Below, piece by piece: positions 45,736 to 57,766 of a stretch of 64,000 nt of DNA. The notes below the pieces were generated by a model that ran no database searches, was not told where the DNA came from, and was given only the letters and a program-made list of their open reading frames with translations. This stretch comes from Cymbidium sinense (taxonomy: Eukaryota > Streptophyta > Magnoliopsida > Asparagales > Orchidaceae), in assembly GCA_021442155.1 (NCBI GenBank), contig CM038222.1:54245352-54309351 (forward strand), read 5' to 3'. The position numbers and the translations under genes were made by a program. How positions within the stretch are numbered: the stretch's first letter is position 1; every line of letters starts with the position of its first letter.

Positions 45736-48700
45736 AAAAAATATGCCTTATCGGGATGCTAAGAAAATTCATTGATGTTCTTATTAGGGTGATCAGGTAT
45801 GACACTGAGGAGACATGTATTATCTCCAAAGATTGAAGTCACCACCCTATAATGGACCTAATCACCTCAATAAGGACTCCTAAGAATTATGGGTCTTCAG
45901 AATATACCAGAGATTCCTCCCCTACTTTACATGAAAAAGTAAAGCAAGGTTTATTTTAAATTAAGTTCGTTAAGTTCCCTACAGGGGCAAGCCCCTATAG
46001 TTAATTACATCCCAAGGAACAGAATTCTTTAGGAATACTCTCGATTAAGATAAATGATCATTGTCTCCAAAGATTTTGAAAGGTAGGACTATCAATTGAT
46101 TGGTTTAATTTTAGATAATTCAAGTAGGGTCGATCAAGAGGAGGGAGTTCTTATCGAAGCCAAATAAAGATAAGTAGGGGATGCTTAGGATACTAGGAAG
46201 CCTAATAAGCATCCCAAACTACCATATGGTTGGGCTTTACATTTTTGAAATTGAATTGATTTATTTGAGTTGAATTTTTATTAGAAATCTAGGGCTTACA
46301 ATTCTATGATACAAGTTCATGGAAATACCTAATAGGTGAGGATTTATGCTCGTAGCCCGCAAAGAGAAGTAGCAACCTCTGAACCTAAATCTAGGGAGCT
46401 TTGGTGAGGGGCAAAAGCATGACCTAAATCTAAGGAAAAAATGTGTTTTTGATTTACCTCCACAATAGAGGATAAACCAGCTGACTGTTTGACTTACAAC
46501 CGCTTGGGGTGGCCACCAACTAACACCTCCTACACTTTTAAAATATGTAGTCAACTCAAATGCTTTTGCAAGATAGTTAAGTTATTATTTATTTAGAAAA
46601 GACTAAGTCCTTAAACACACCCCCTAGGTGACTAGATTATGTAGGGCATGATTTAATGACTTAAATCTAATGCAAATTTTGTTACATTTTATTTTCATTT
46701 TGCACAATCAATTTGACACAAGCTTTAGGATTCACATTCCTAATGCATGAGAAATTAGATTATGAGCCAAAATCTGCAAGATAAGGAGGTGTGTTTCCAC
46801 CATGGCTCTTAAAGGTTAAGCTAAGTTCTCTGGCAAAGGTGGAAGCCCTCCAATCAAGAGTGAAGTAATATGATTTTTATGCATTATGTGAGAAAGAAAG
46901 TACAACATCCAGCTAAGGGGTTGATAATTCTTTTATCTTGATTTATAACCTAGGCTTTAAATGAGATTATGAGTTGTTTAATTTTTAGTTTGAATTATTT
47001 ATGTTGGTTAGAAAATTTATTTTTCTAAGAGCCTAATCGTCATCTAGGCCATACATCAAAGCAAAGAATAAACTAGGAAAAGATGTCATCTTAATGCACA
47101 AGCTAAACAATCATCAATCAATTTATAAAGATTGTGGAAAAGAATAAAAGGTCATTTATGATCGGACTCTACCACAAAAACCCGAAAAACAAATTGGGTA
47201 GCCGAGATCTACCCTTATACAACCCAGATTACATATGAATTAAATACAATCAAGAAGAAATTCATTATTATGGGGGGTCTTCATTCTTCTTTCTTCTTTT
47301 TTCTTTCTTCTTCTTCTTTCTTCTTTCTTCTTTTGGTTGGTTGGAATGTGGTTGCTCCAAATACTTCACATGGTACATAAGATATAGTCTTATGACCAAT
47401 GTTCATCCTAATACCCCCTAACAATCATCTCAAAATCCTAACTGCAAAATTACATGAAAATAGGAAAAAGAAAATCTAACTAAAACTTGCAAAATAAAAA
47501 TTAGCTAACAAACCATACAATCCTAAGCATGTATATGTATGAATTGGACTTAGCACCCAACACATGGATAACCAAGTCCACTTGGCCTATTTTGGATTAT
47601 GCTTAGGCGATAAGCACCTGGACAAGCAAAAGTAATTTTATATTTTTATTATAATGCCCCTTAAACACAATCCCCTATAGAAGACAATGGTTAGAATATG
47701 ATCGTCCTACCATTCAGTCTACGCACATACACCCTAACATCCAGACTAAAATAATACATCACAAAATAGAAGCAAATATCAAACCATGCACCGCCCTAAC
47801 CTAAACCTAGAAGTGGTGACTTAACCTAATGTGTGTGCCATTTAAGGTTTTGTGGTACGCTTAGCTAGGCTTTTAGGTTAAAATTTTCTAAGTATGAAAA
47901 TGTTCAACTTAGACGGGTTATTTCATTTAAGTGATTTAGTTGCTTTGGTTGATTTTATATTATAATTTGATTTAGTTTGAATGAACCTAGAATTAATTAC
48001 TAAAAGTTGTAAAGAGAGGAAAAGAGAAGAGAACTTCTCTTTCCTCCCTACGTTAAGTAATTTCTAAGGTAGATTCATATTTGATTTTTTTAGTGAATAT
48101 TTTATTATGTGTTTTAATTAATCCTAAGTTTAGATTTTCCCTAAATAAATATATTTAAAAAGAAAGGCATTTTAAGATTAAGTAAAGTGAAATACTATCA
48201 CAAAATATACATCACTTCATTTCTTTCACAACATGTGTAACATGCATATGAATGAATCCTAAATATATCTATACATGCAAATGGAAATGTTTAGCACACC
48301 TTAATGATGAATGCTAAGAGAGTTACTTAAGATAATTTGGATGTTTCATGATGCATGATTTTGTTAAGTAAAAAAGAGTGATTCTTTTATGCATTTTTCA
48401 TATGCACATCTACAGGTATAAAAGACATAAGTGAGTATGGTGTCATTGTTAGCACCATGGGTATAAAGTACAAGACCTACTTAGGGCTACTTAAAGCTCG
48501 CAACCCCAAGATTGTCTAGACTAATATACCACTTTTTTAAATACATGTGTGTGTATTAAACGAAATTAATGGAAATAGAAAGATGCAAAAGTTTATGTTT
48601 GTTTGATTTTGGTATGATTGTTTAATTTATATGTGTGATGTGTAATTCTATGTTAAGAAAGAGAGGGAGAACAACATAACCCATTTTATGTTATTTATGT

Positions 48701-51289
48701 GAAAGCTCATAAGTACTTATAAATAGCATACCTTTTAGTTTTGGTGTTTAATTCATAAGTTTTAAAATAATTTTAAATTTAATAGTGATAATATCCATTC
48801 ATATCCTTACTTTAACCAAAACATGCAATTTGACATAAAGGAAGCATTTCTTTTTTCAATTTTCAAAAGGCATGAATGCATGATTTTCATATGACATACA
48901 CAAAGAAATAATGTGATGAAAGCATGTAAATTTATTCACCTTAATTAATTCCTAAAGACAATCTTATGAATAAGATTATTTAAAGCAAACCAAAAATTAT
49001 TTTAAAGAGATTTTTGTTTTATTTTGAGTTTGATTTGGTTTAAGAAATGTGAAAAGGTTTACTGGTCCTAACCCATTCCCACATGTGTGTATTATTTTAG
49101 TTTAATTTTTAGGGTGATTAGATTGACTTTATGCTTTGGTTAGGTTAAGGTGTAGATTAAATTCATTAATTACCCCTTACCTACACTACTTTAACATATT
49201 TAATCAAATAATTATGAACCAATGTATTACATAAAATCACATAAAGAATTTAAATCAACAATGAACCTAGGAAAGAAAGGGCCTAATGCAATTGGCTCAC
49301 AATTAGTGATTCATTAAGCTAAAGAGTTTAATTTAAGTACTTTCATAACCCTTCCCACACATGTGGGTTGGATTTTGATTTCCTTAAGTTACTTAGGTTA
49401 TTGAACACCTAAGTACCTACCCAAAAGAAAATGATTAAGTTTAGATTGATTTGATTTTAAAACTTTGATTAATTAAGCCATTTAATTAAGTGATTAAACT
49501 TATTTAATTAATTTGCACCTTAATTAGATTTTTATGCAAATGAAATGAACTTAGGAAAAGAAGACATGGGAAAAAATCCTAATCTTATTCCCTAAGTCCA
49601 CACACTCTTCTAAGGTGATTAGCAAACTTAATTATTGAATTTATCACTATTTAAAAGGTTAATTAGTCATTTAATTGATTAAGATAGTAATTAGGAATGA
49701 ACCAAGTAATTACTCCAATTAAATAATTAATAAATTCCAAGAAAATCATGAGATGTAGAGGTCATTCCGTTAATCAACCCTAGGAAGTTTGGAATTAATC
49801 AGTAGAATAATTTAGGGAGTAATTAATATAATTACATTCCCAATAAAACCCTAATTCAAAAAATATCACTATTCAAAATCAATTAAAATTAATTTTAGAT
49901 TATTCCTCTTTGAATTATCTTCACAATGCTTTTTATTTTGTATTTTTTTGATTTTTTTACATTTAGTTATGTTATTTTGAAGTTTCCATGATTATCCAAT
50001 AATTAAATGACTTCCGACCACGCAGATAAGCGGTGCTTTTTTCACGTGTCTGGGATTCATCACATAAGTTGTCATAAAGGAGTGTCGGTGGAACTATGCA
50101 CTTTCTCTTCATCCGTCTGACAAAGATCGGACAGTTGAGATCGAGCCTGCAGTTCTCAAGGTATCCTACGTAGCGATCATGGTCTTCCATCCACAACGTG
50201 CGGATGGATGGCCCATGATCCATCCCTGAGCTCCCTTGTGGGAGATGGCCACCATCCATCTTCTAGGGCAAGATCTGAGCTTGATTGAGCTCGGATTGAG
50301 CTCAAACTCAACCCACACCTTCATCATGCAAGGGGATGAAGATTGAACGATCCATTTCACTTGGGTTGAAACTTTCCTTCACAAAGGACCAAAGAAAATT
50401 TAAACTATATTCAGTTTTAAATAATAACTTGCTGGAGGCTATCACAGGCACTCGAATCCATCGAGGTAGCTTTGTCTAGTATAGATGAAGCCCTGTTGAA
50501 GATTTTAGGGGTTGAGGTTGAGTAGATCTCTCTATGGACCAAGGTGGGCTTCAATTGGATTCAGCCTTGGTCTAGCTCCCCTCTCTCGTGCCTTGAGAAC
50601 TTGGATTAAGCTTTAGGCAAGCTTGATTGAGTCCTCTGAAGATGCTTGAAGGATGAATTGAGCTCTAATTGAGTATTAGATGAGATGGAAATTTGAGCGA
50701 GATCCCCTATTTTTGGTTTAAGAGAAACCAAAAATGGAGAAATCAAAATGGGTTGATCAAGCTTAGAGGAACCTTGGGGTGCTAGCTTTGAGTACCTTAA
50801 CTTCAATCGAGTGTGAGAGTGTTGAATTCAAATAAAATTAGGGAGAGTATATCTCCCACTTGAAAGATCGGCAACCGCAAGCTCTCCTTCCATTTTGGAT
50901 CAATTGGCCAGATTGGATGAGTTAGCTATTTGAACTTGCACATGGTTCGTTATAGCTAGAGGGAGGTAGTGGAGGAGTGCCATGTGCTAATTTGGAGTGT
51001 GGGAGTAATCCCATGAGCTTAAAATGGAGAAAGTGGTTAGTTTGACCATTAAGTTGGGTTTGGTTGACCCAAACCCATTGGGTCATGTGCACCATGCTCA
51101 CTAGTGTCCACTTGGTCCACTAAGAGGGTGCCAAGTGGCCATTAGAAGGATATGGCTAAATTCCAAGTGGAATTCACCATAGATTACCCCTTGATCTAGG
51201 GGTAAAATGGCCATCTTGGATTTCAGTTTGAATATGTCTGGTATGATTGAAAAATGGGTTGGGCCAAGTTTCAATGAATTGAAATTGAT

Positions 51290-52290
51290 TTAATGTGATT
51301 GGGCTCATGTTGACCCATTTAGGTCAAAATGGGTCAACTTGGGTCAAGTTGACCAATTGGTCAAATTGGGTCAAACCAAGGGTTGGGTCAAGTTCATATG
51401 ACCATTTGAAATATTTTAGCATCATTTGTTTGGTTCAATTTGATTTATATTTGGACTTATTTCAGTTGATTTCATTTAGGTTAAATGGGCCAAGTTGACC
51501 AATTTGACCCATTTGACCTATTTGGGTTAGGTCATGGGTTAGTTTAGGTTTCATTGGTCATATGGAATATATTGGTATCTTTGTTTCCAATCAATTTTGG
51601 TTTAATTTGATTTTGGCTCAATTTGACCTTTTAGGTCAAGTTGGGTTCATTGTCAATTGGGTTAGGTTGAGTCTAGTTGGCCAATTGAGACTTTGTTCAA
51701 GTTCAACAAATGATTTAGAAAGAACTTGACCCATTAATTTCAATCAATTTAGCTTAGATCAAGTTTGGAACCATTTTGACTTTTTAGGTCAAGTTGGGTC
51801 AACTTGAGTCAAGTAGCCAATTGGGCTAGGTTAGGCTCAAATGATGCTTTGGTCAAGTTCAAACATTGGTCATGAATAAGTTTTGATCAATGGTTTCAAT
51901 CAATTTTGCCTATGGTTGATTTTGGCTAGTTTAGGTTTCATTTTAGCTAAGTGTTGACTTGGTCAACCCTTAGGTTTGACTTGGTTTGAACCAATTTGAG
52001 TGATTGATCATCTCATGATGATTACTCACAATGTGAGGCTTAGGTTGGCTTAGTTCAATCCAATTTGGGTAGGATTAGAATTTGCCTCAAAAGGGGTACT
52101 TTAAGTCACTTTGGGTCAACTGAGCCTAAGTGGGACAATTGACTTGATTAAGGCTTGAATCAAGTTAGGTTGAGCTCATATATGGACTTACGATTGAAAT
52201 ATAAATCCATTTGCAAGTGGTTTGAAGTCAAATGGGTTTTGATTAATTTGACAATTTCAAGTTCAAATGGGTGAACAAGAGTTTGACTTG
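51290..52290. repeat. First TTGGGTCAA / TTGACC array in LTR copy D
   Basis: A W-box-core-rich mosaic, more diverged from copy A than the second array. Confidence 0.7.
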
Positions 52291-53000
52291 GGTTTGATTT
52301 TGAATTTAGTTTTGGTTTGAAGATTGAAGTTTATATTTATATTTAGATTCATGATTGAAGGATTGATTGAATCATGAAGAAAAATCAAGAGTTTGGTTTG
52401 ATTTGAATTTGATTTGGCTAAGTTCAAAAAATTTGACTTGAAAGGCTTAGGTTAAATTTTGGTTGAATTTGGATTTGAGTTTTTGAATTGACTTTTGGTT
52501 TGATGATTGAAGTTTATGTTTATATTTGGATTCATGATTAAAGGATTTATTGAATCATGAAGAAAAATCAAGCGTTTGGCTTGATTTGAATTTGATTTGG
52601 CTAAGTTCAAGAATTTTACTTGAAAGGCTTAGGTTGAATTTTGGTTGAATTTGGATTTGATTTTTTGGATTTAGTTTTGGACATTGATGATTGAAGTTTG
52701 AATTTATATTTGGATTCATGATTGAAAGATTGATTGAATCATGAAGAAAAATTAAGAGTTTGGCTTGATTTGGATTTGATTTGGCTAAGTTCAAGAATTT
52801 GACTTGAAAGGCTTAGGTTGGATTTATATTTGAATTTTGAATTTATTTTTGGTCATTGATGATTGAAGTTTGTATTTATATTTGGATTCATGATTGAAAG
52901 ATTGATTGAATCATGAAAAAAAATTAAAGGTTTGGCTTGATTTGAATTTGATTTGGTTAATTTCAAGAATTTGACTTGAAAGGCTTAGGTTGAATTTTGA
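52290..53000. repeat. Four tandem units of about 180 bp with an inner palindrome
   Basis: The palindromic pair TTCATGATT...AATCATGAA occurs at about 52347, 52530, 52713 and 52887 (spacing 183, 183 and 174). Each unit also has a GATTTGGCTAAGTTCAAG-type string. The array has the size of a nucleosome repeat. Confidence 0.8.
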
Positions 53001-53159
53001 TTGAATTTGTCTTGAGAAAAAATATGACCAAATTCCAAGTGAATTTGGTCATAGGATACTCTTTGACCTAGGGGTAATATGGTCATTTGGCCTTGATTTT
53101 GATTTGGGCAAATTTGAAATGATTCAAAAATGGGCTGGGCCAAATTTCAAGTGATTTGG

Positions 53160-54140
53160 AGTCGTTTGAATTGGTTCAATTTGATCCATTTAGCTCAACT
53201 TGGGTCAATTTGGGTTAGGTCAAGTTCAAATGATCATTTGGAGCCTATGGGTATCATTGGTTAAGTTCAATTTGATTTATATTTGGTTTTGGCTCATTTA
53301 GGTTCATTTAGGTCAAATGGGTCAAGTTTATCAATTTGACCCATTTGACCCAATTGGGTTAGGTCATGGGTTGGTTTAGGCTTGGTTGATCATTTGAAAT
53401 GTATTACAAGCTTTGGTTTTAATCAATTTTGGTTTGATTTGATTTTAAGTTGATTTGACCTTTTAGGTCAAGTTGGGTTCATGGTCAATTGGGCTAGGTT
53501 GGGTCTAGTTGGCCAATTGAAGTTTTGGTCAAGTTCAATAAGTGATTTAGAATAAATTTGACCCATTGGTTGTAATCAATTTGGCGTAGATCAAGATTTG
53601 ACACATTTCAACATTTTAGGTCAACTTGGGTCAACTTAGGTCAAGTGGCCAATTAGGCTTAGTTTGGCTTAATTGATGGCTTGGTCAAGTTCAATCATTG
53701 ATTATGGATTGGTTTAGATCAATGGTTTCAATCTATTTGGCTTATGGTAGATTTTGGCTAGTTTGGGTTTCATTTGGGCTAAGTGTTGACTTAGTCAAAG
53801 GCTAGGTTTGACTTGGTTTGACCCAATTTGAGTGATTGATCATCCTAGGATGATTGTTGCTCATAATATAAGGCTTAGATGGGCTTAGTTCAATCCAATT
53901 TGGGTTGGATTAGAATTTCGCTCAAAAAGATGCTTTAGGTCACTTTGGGTTAAGTGAGCCTAAGTGGGTCAATTGGCTTGATCACGGCTTGATTCAAGTT
54001 TGGTTGAACTCGCATATGGACTTATGATTGAAATATAAATCCAATTGCAAGTGATTTGGAGTCAAATGGGTTTTGATTTATTTGACAATTTCAAGTCAAA
54101 AGGGTGAACATGGGTTTGACTTGGGTTAGTTTGATTTTGG
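53160..54140. repeat. Second TTGGGTCAA / TTGACC array in LTR copy D
   Basis: It has the same order of strings as 14815-15870 in copy A and is close to it in sequence, for example around TAGGTCATGGGTTGGTTTAG. Confidence 0.7.
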
Positions 54141-54299
54141 TTTAGTGATTGTAGTTTATGTTTATATTTGGGCATGTGATTGAAGGAATGATTGTTTGAA
54201 GAGAAAATCCAAAGGTTTGGATTGATTTGAGAATGATTTGGCTAAGTTCAAGAATTTGACTTAAAAGAGCATAAGTTGGATTTAAGCTGGATTTGGATT

Positions 54300-54990
54300 T
54301 TAGTTTTGAATTTAGTTTTGGTTATTTGAATTTATATTTCATTTATACTTGAGAATATAAATTAGAATATAAATGGGTTATGAGAAAATCTTTTGAATTT
54401 GGAGTGATTTGAATTTGGTTTGGTTAAGTTCAAGGATTTGACTTAAAAGAGTATATGTTGGATTTAAGTTGGATTTGGATTTGAGTTTTGAATTTAGTTT
54501 TAGTTATTTAAATTTATATTTTATTTATATTTGTAAATATAAATGAGAATATAAATGGGTTATGAGAAAATCTTTTGAATTTGGAGTGATTTGAATTTGT
54601 TTTGGTTAAGTTCAAGGATTTGACTTGAAAGAGTATAGGAAAGATTTTGGATTTGAAATTGAGTTTTGAATTTAGTTTTGGTTATTTGAATTTATATTTA
54701 ATTTATATCTGTGAATATAAATTAGAGTGAAAATTGGTTACAAGAAAATATTTTGAGTTTAGAGTTGATTTGGATTTGATTTGAGCTAAGTCCATAGGAT
54801 GAAATCAAAAGGGTTGATGAAAGATTTTGGATTTGGAATTGAGTTTTAGATTTAGTTTTGGTTATTTGAATTTATATTTCATTTATATTTGTGAATATAA
54901 ACGAGAATATAAATGGGTTATTAGAAAATCTTTTGAGTTTGGAGTTGATTTGAATTTGAAGTTTGACTTGAAAGAAGGAAGTAAGGATTT
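54300..54990. repeat. Four tandem units of 180 bp in LTR copy D
   Basis: TTTAGTTTTGGTTATTTGAA or its variant recurs at about 54311, 54493, 54671 and 54851, a regular spacing of about 180 bases, each followed by TTATATTTCATTTATATTTG and AATATAAATGGGTTA. It is related to the shorter arrays in copies A and B-left. Confidence 0.85.
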
Positions 54991-55241
54991 GGTTCAAGCT
55001 ATAGGGTAGGTAAGTTTTCTTAATACCCTTAAGGCATAACCTATTCCTATGGCTAACTCTTCTAAGTCTCTAGGGTTAGGTTAAGTGTTCACTTAATCAC
55101 TAGAAGTGTCTTACAACTAAGAAACTCTTAGTGTTTGTAGGAGTCCTTATGCTTAGGATGAAGAAGTTGAAAGCTCACTCCAAAAGTGAGGTCAACAAAG
55201 GGCGCCCAATAAGTGTGGTGTGACTGACAAGGTACACCACA

Positions 55242-56686
55242 CGTATTGATGTTGACTGAGATGATCAATAATGCAGAATGATCACAAGCACTAACAGAAA
55301 TGATCTACTCCTAAACCAAAGGTGTAGAAGGAATCAATATCTTAGTGCAGTGTGATTCTACTCATGTCAAAGACATAAGAGAGTGAAGGATGAATCCTCT
55401 AGGGATTGAGTATGTGAACCTTCCACTAAGGAAAAAGGTTAAAGTCATCCACTGGGGGATGATAGGTTGTGAAACCCACTGGAGGATTAAAATTTGGGAT
55501 CCACTAGGGATGAAAATGTGAACTCTCCACTAGGGGAGCAAGTTTGGGTTGGATTAAATTGATTCTACTGGGGAATTGAAAAGATTTGCATCTCACTTAG
55601 GAGAAATTGATTGGTTTGATTTGTTTAATTTGACTCCAGTAGAAGAGGTCGATTGATTTTATTTCAGATTTTAAATTTTGAATTTTAAGATGGACCCTGT
55701 TCGTTTGGAATAGACCAAACTGAGTAGGGGCCATGTCAGTCTTGGCCTACTTTAGATTTACTAATCCAAAGGAGTAGTCTACCAACCACATAGTAGGACT
55801 ATCCAACCAAAGAGATGGCCTTTCGGTGTACAGTGGTTGTACTAGGAAGAAAGCGTAGTAGACTTATATCCTCCAAAGTAGGGATCAGCCGCTAGGGTGA
55901 CCAGTTGGCGAGGCAACGGATTGAACCCAACCTTAGGCTGACTATTGAGTGAATGCCTCTAGAGGACTTAAATCAGCTCAAAGATAGTCAAGATTAATTT
56001 TATTTTTAACTATATTTGATGAATCTCATCGGTTTGTGATGGACTACACTGAGTAGGGGCCATGTCAGCCTTAACCTAACTTTAGATTTACCGATCCAAA
56101 TGGAGTACCTTCCCAGCCAAGGGGAGAACTATCTAACCAAAGGGGTGCCTTCCAGTTTGCAGCGGTTAATTCAGGTGAGAAAGCATGGGGACTCTCATCT
56201 TTTCTGAACAAAAGATCACTGGGGCAACATATTAGCAAGGTAACATGTCAACCCGACCTAGGGCTTTCCGTCGGTTTGCGATTGTCATGTTAGAAAGAAT
56301 GCATAGTAAACTTACATCTTCCAAAGAAAAATGGCTATCAGGGCAACCTATTTGTGGTAAAATAGATTGAACCCCACCTAAGGGTGACTACTGAGAGAGT
56401 GTCGACCCAGGGACTTATCTCTATTCAAGAGTAGTCAAGCAATTTCTATAGGGAGTTCTGCTGACACTTCCCTAAAGATAGGATGCGTGCTTGGAAAAGG
56501 GGCCGCTAGGGGCTTGAATTCTAATCCACAAGCAAATAGATTTGTTTGTTTATTTTGTTTATTTATCATGGACCCTATTGGTTTGTGAGGGATCATACTG
56601 AGAAGGAGCTCATATCAATCTATCTCAAATTTACTGAACCAAGGGAGAATCTGTGCATCCGTTGAACAAATTCTTCAACCAGTGGG
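55242..56686 (-). other. 3' UTR of element G, part 1, with tandem repeats
   Basis: This matches 25159-26500 of element B. Units around GAACCTTCCACTAAGG (about 55418) are followed by longer units of about 338 bases. ACTGAGTAGGGGCCATGTCAG occurs at about 55711 and 56049, and a decayed third unit starts near 56575. The sequence is cut at 56686 by the hAT transposon and resumes at 62205. No coding region is present. Confidence 0.75.
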
Positions 56687-57109
56687 TAGGGCTATAATCG
56701 AGCTGAGTTGAGTTGAGTACTTATCGGATTGGACTTGGCTTGGACAAATTAAAAGTTGTTCATGTTCGCTTCAAGTTTGAGTTGAGCTTTCGCATGGATG
56801 TTCAAGCTTGGCTTGCTTAATTTTATCTATGTTCAAGCTTGATTTGTATTTGGCTTGTTTGAAATAAGTGAACAATTATATAATCTAGTAATGAATGAAC
56901 TTAAAATGAGTTCTAAATTTTCTCAAATTTTTTGTTTGGATTACTTTCTTAAATCTCATATAATGATATAAGTTTTCCACGTAATATAAAATCTAGATTC
57001 TAAAAAATAAATAAATCATGAAAACTTCTATAAGGGGTAAGCTTGACTAAAACATACATACATATCAAGAGCTGTTTAAAATTTTATGATGCATATAAAT
57101 TTATAAAAG

Positions 57110-57265
57110 AAGATGGCACACAGTCGGCCATTTTTAAAATATAAGCACACAATCGATAATTGTTTAAAATAAATTTGACTTTTAAAAAAAGTAAGAAGGC
57201 ACCTAGTTAGCCTTTTTATAAAAATAAACAAGGCACACAATCGGCCTTTAAAAAAATATAAAAAT
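57110..57265. repeat. Short tandem motif GGCACACARTCGGCC in the hAT 3' region
   Basis: The motif appears near 57115, 57147 (decayed), 57206 (decayed) and 57232, each followed by an A/T-rich stretch with TTTTTAAAA. It lies between the transposase stop and the left end of the element. Such subterminal repeats are often transposase-binding sites in hAT elements. That role is inference here. Confidence 0.55.
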
Positions 57266-57766
57266 AGATAATCAAATTTGTGTAATATACCTTATTGTAT
57301 GCTCCCAAATTACAGTAATTTTTCTCTAAAACCAGACAAAAACAAAAAAAAACTTAATTTGAAGAAAAAAAACTCAAAAATTAAATAGTGCATACCTGGA
57401 TAAGAAGCATTATATATGGAACAAGTTTTTATCAACCCCTCAAAATAGAAAAGTGCTTCAAATTCATAAGAGATTAAAAATATATTGCTATTTTTCCCCA
57501 AAAAAAATATGGTTAACATTGAAAACACCTATTCATAATGAATCAAAAAATATTCATTATTCTATTCAAAACTTGATAATAGTTTTTCCAAAAAATATAC
57601 AATCATTCATATATTTAGTGGATTAATAACATGATGTTATTCTTTACATTGAATGGTTGCAGTAAAAATTTTTTAATATCACCTTCTAAGACTCCTTAAG
57701 AAAGATTAATGACTTTGATGTCTTCTTTATCTTGTTAAGTAAAACAGAATTAATATAACTCTTTTA

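Larger units (their letters stand above)
45738..55241 (-). repeat. LTR copy D (3' LTR of element G), enlarged by an internal duplication
   Basis: It begins in degenerate sequence near 45738 and ends with GTACACCACA at 55241, next to 3' UTR. It contains the 1.06-kb segment, a CTT tract (47276-47335), the decayed hairpin (about 50272), then two successive versions of the U3 part. Version 1 is about 51150-53010, with a W-box array at 51290-52290 and four ~180-bp units. Version 2 is about 53010-55000, with a W-box array at 53160-54140 and four ~180-bp units. Version 2 looks closer to copy A than to version 1. The short ORFs (49972-50259, 50606-50806, 51295-51498) are not genes. Confidence 0.78.
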
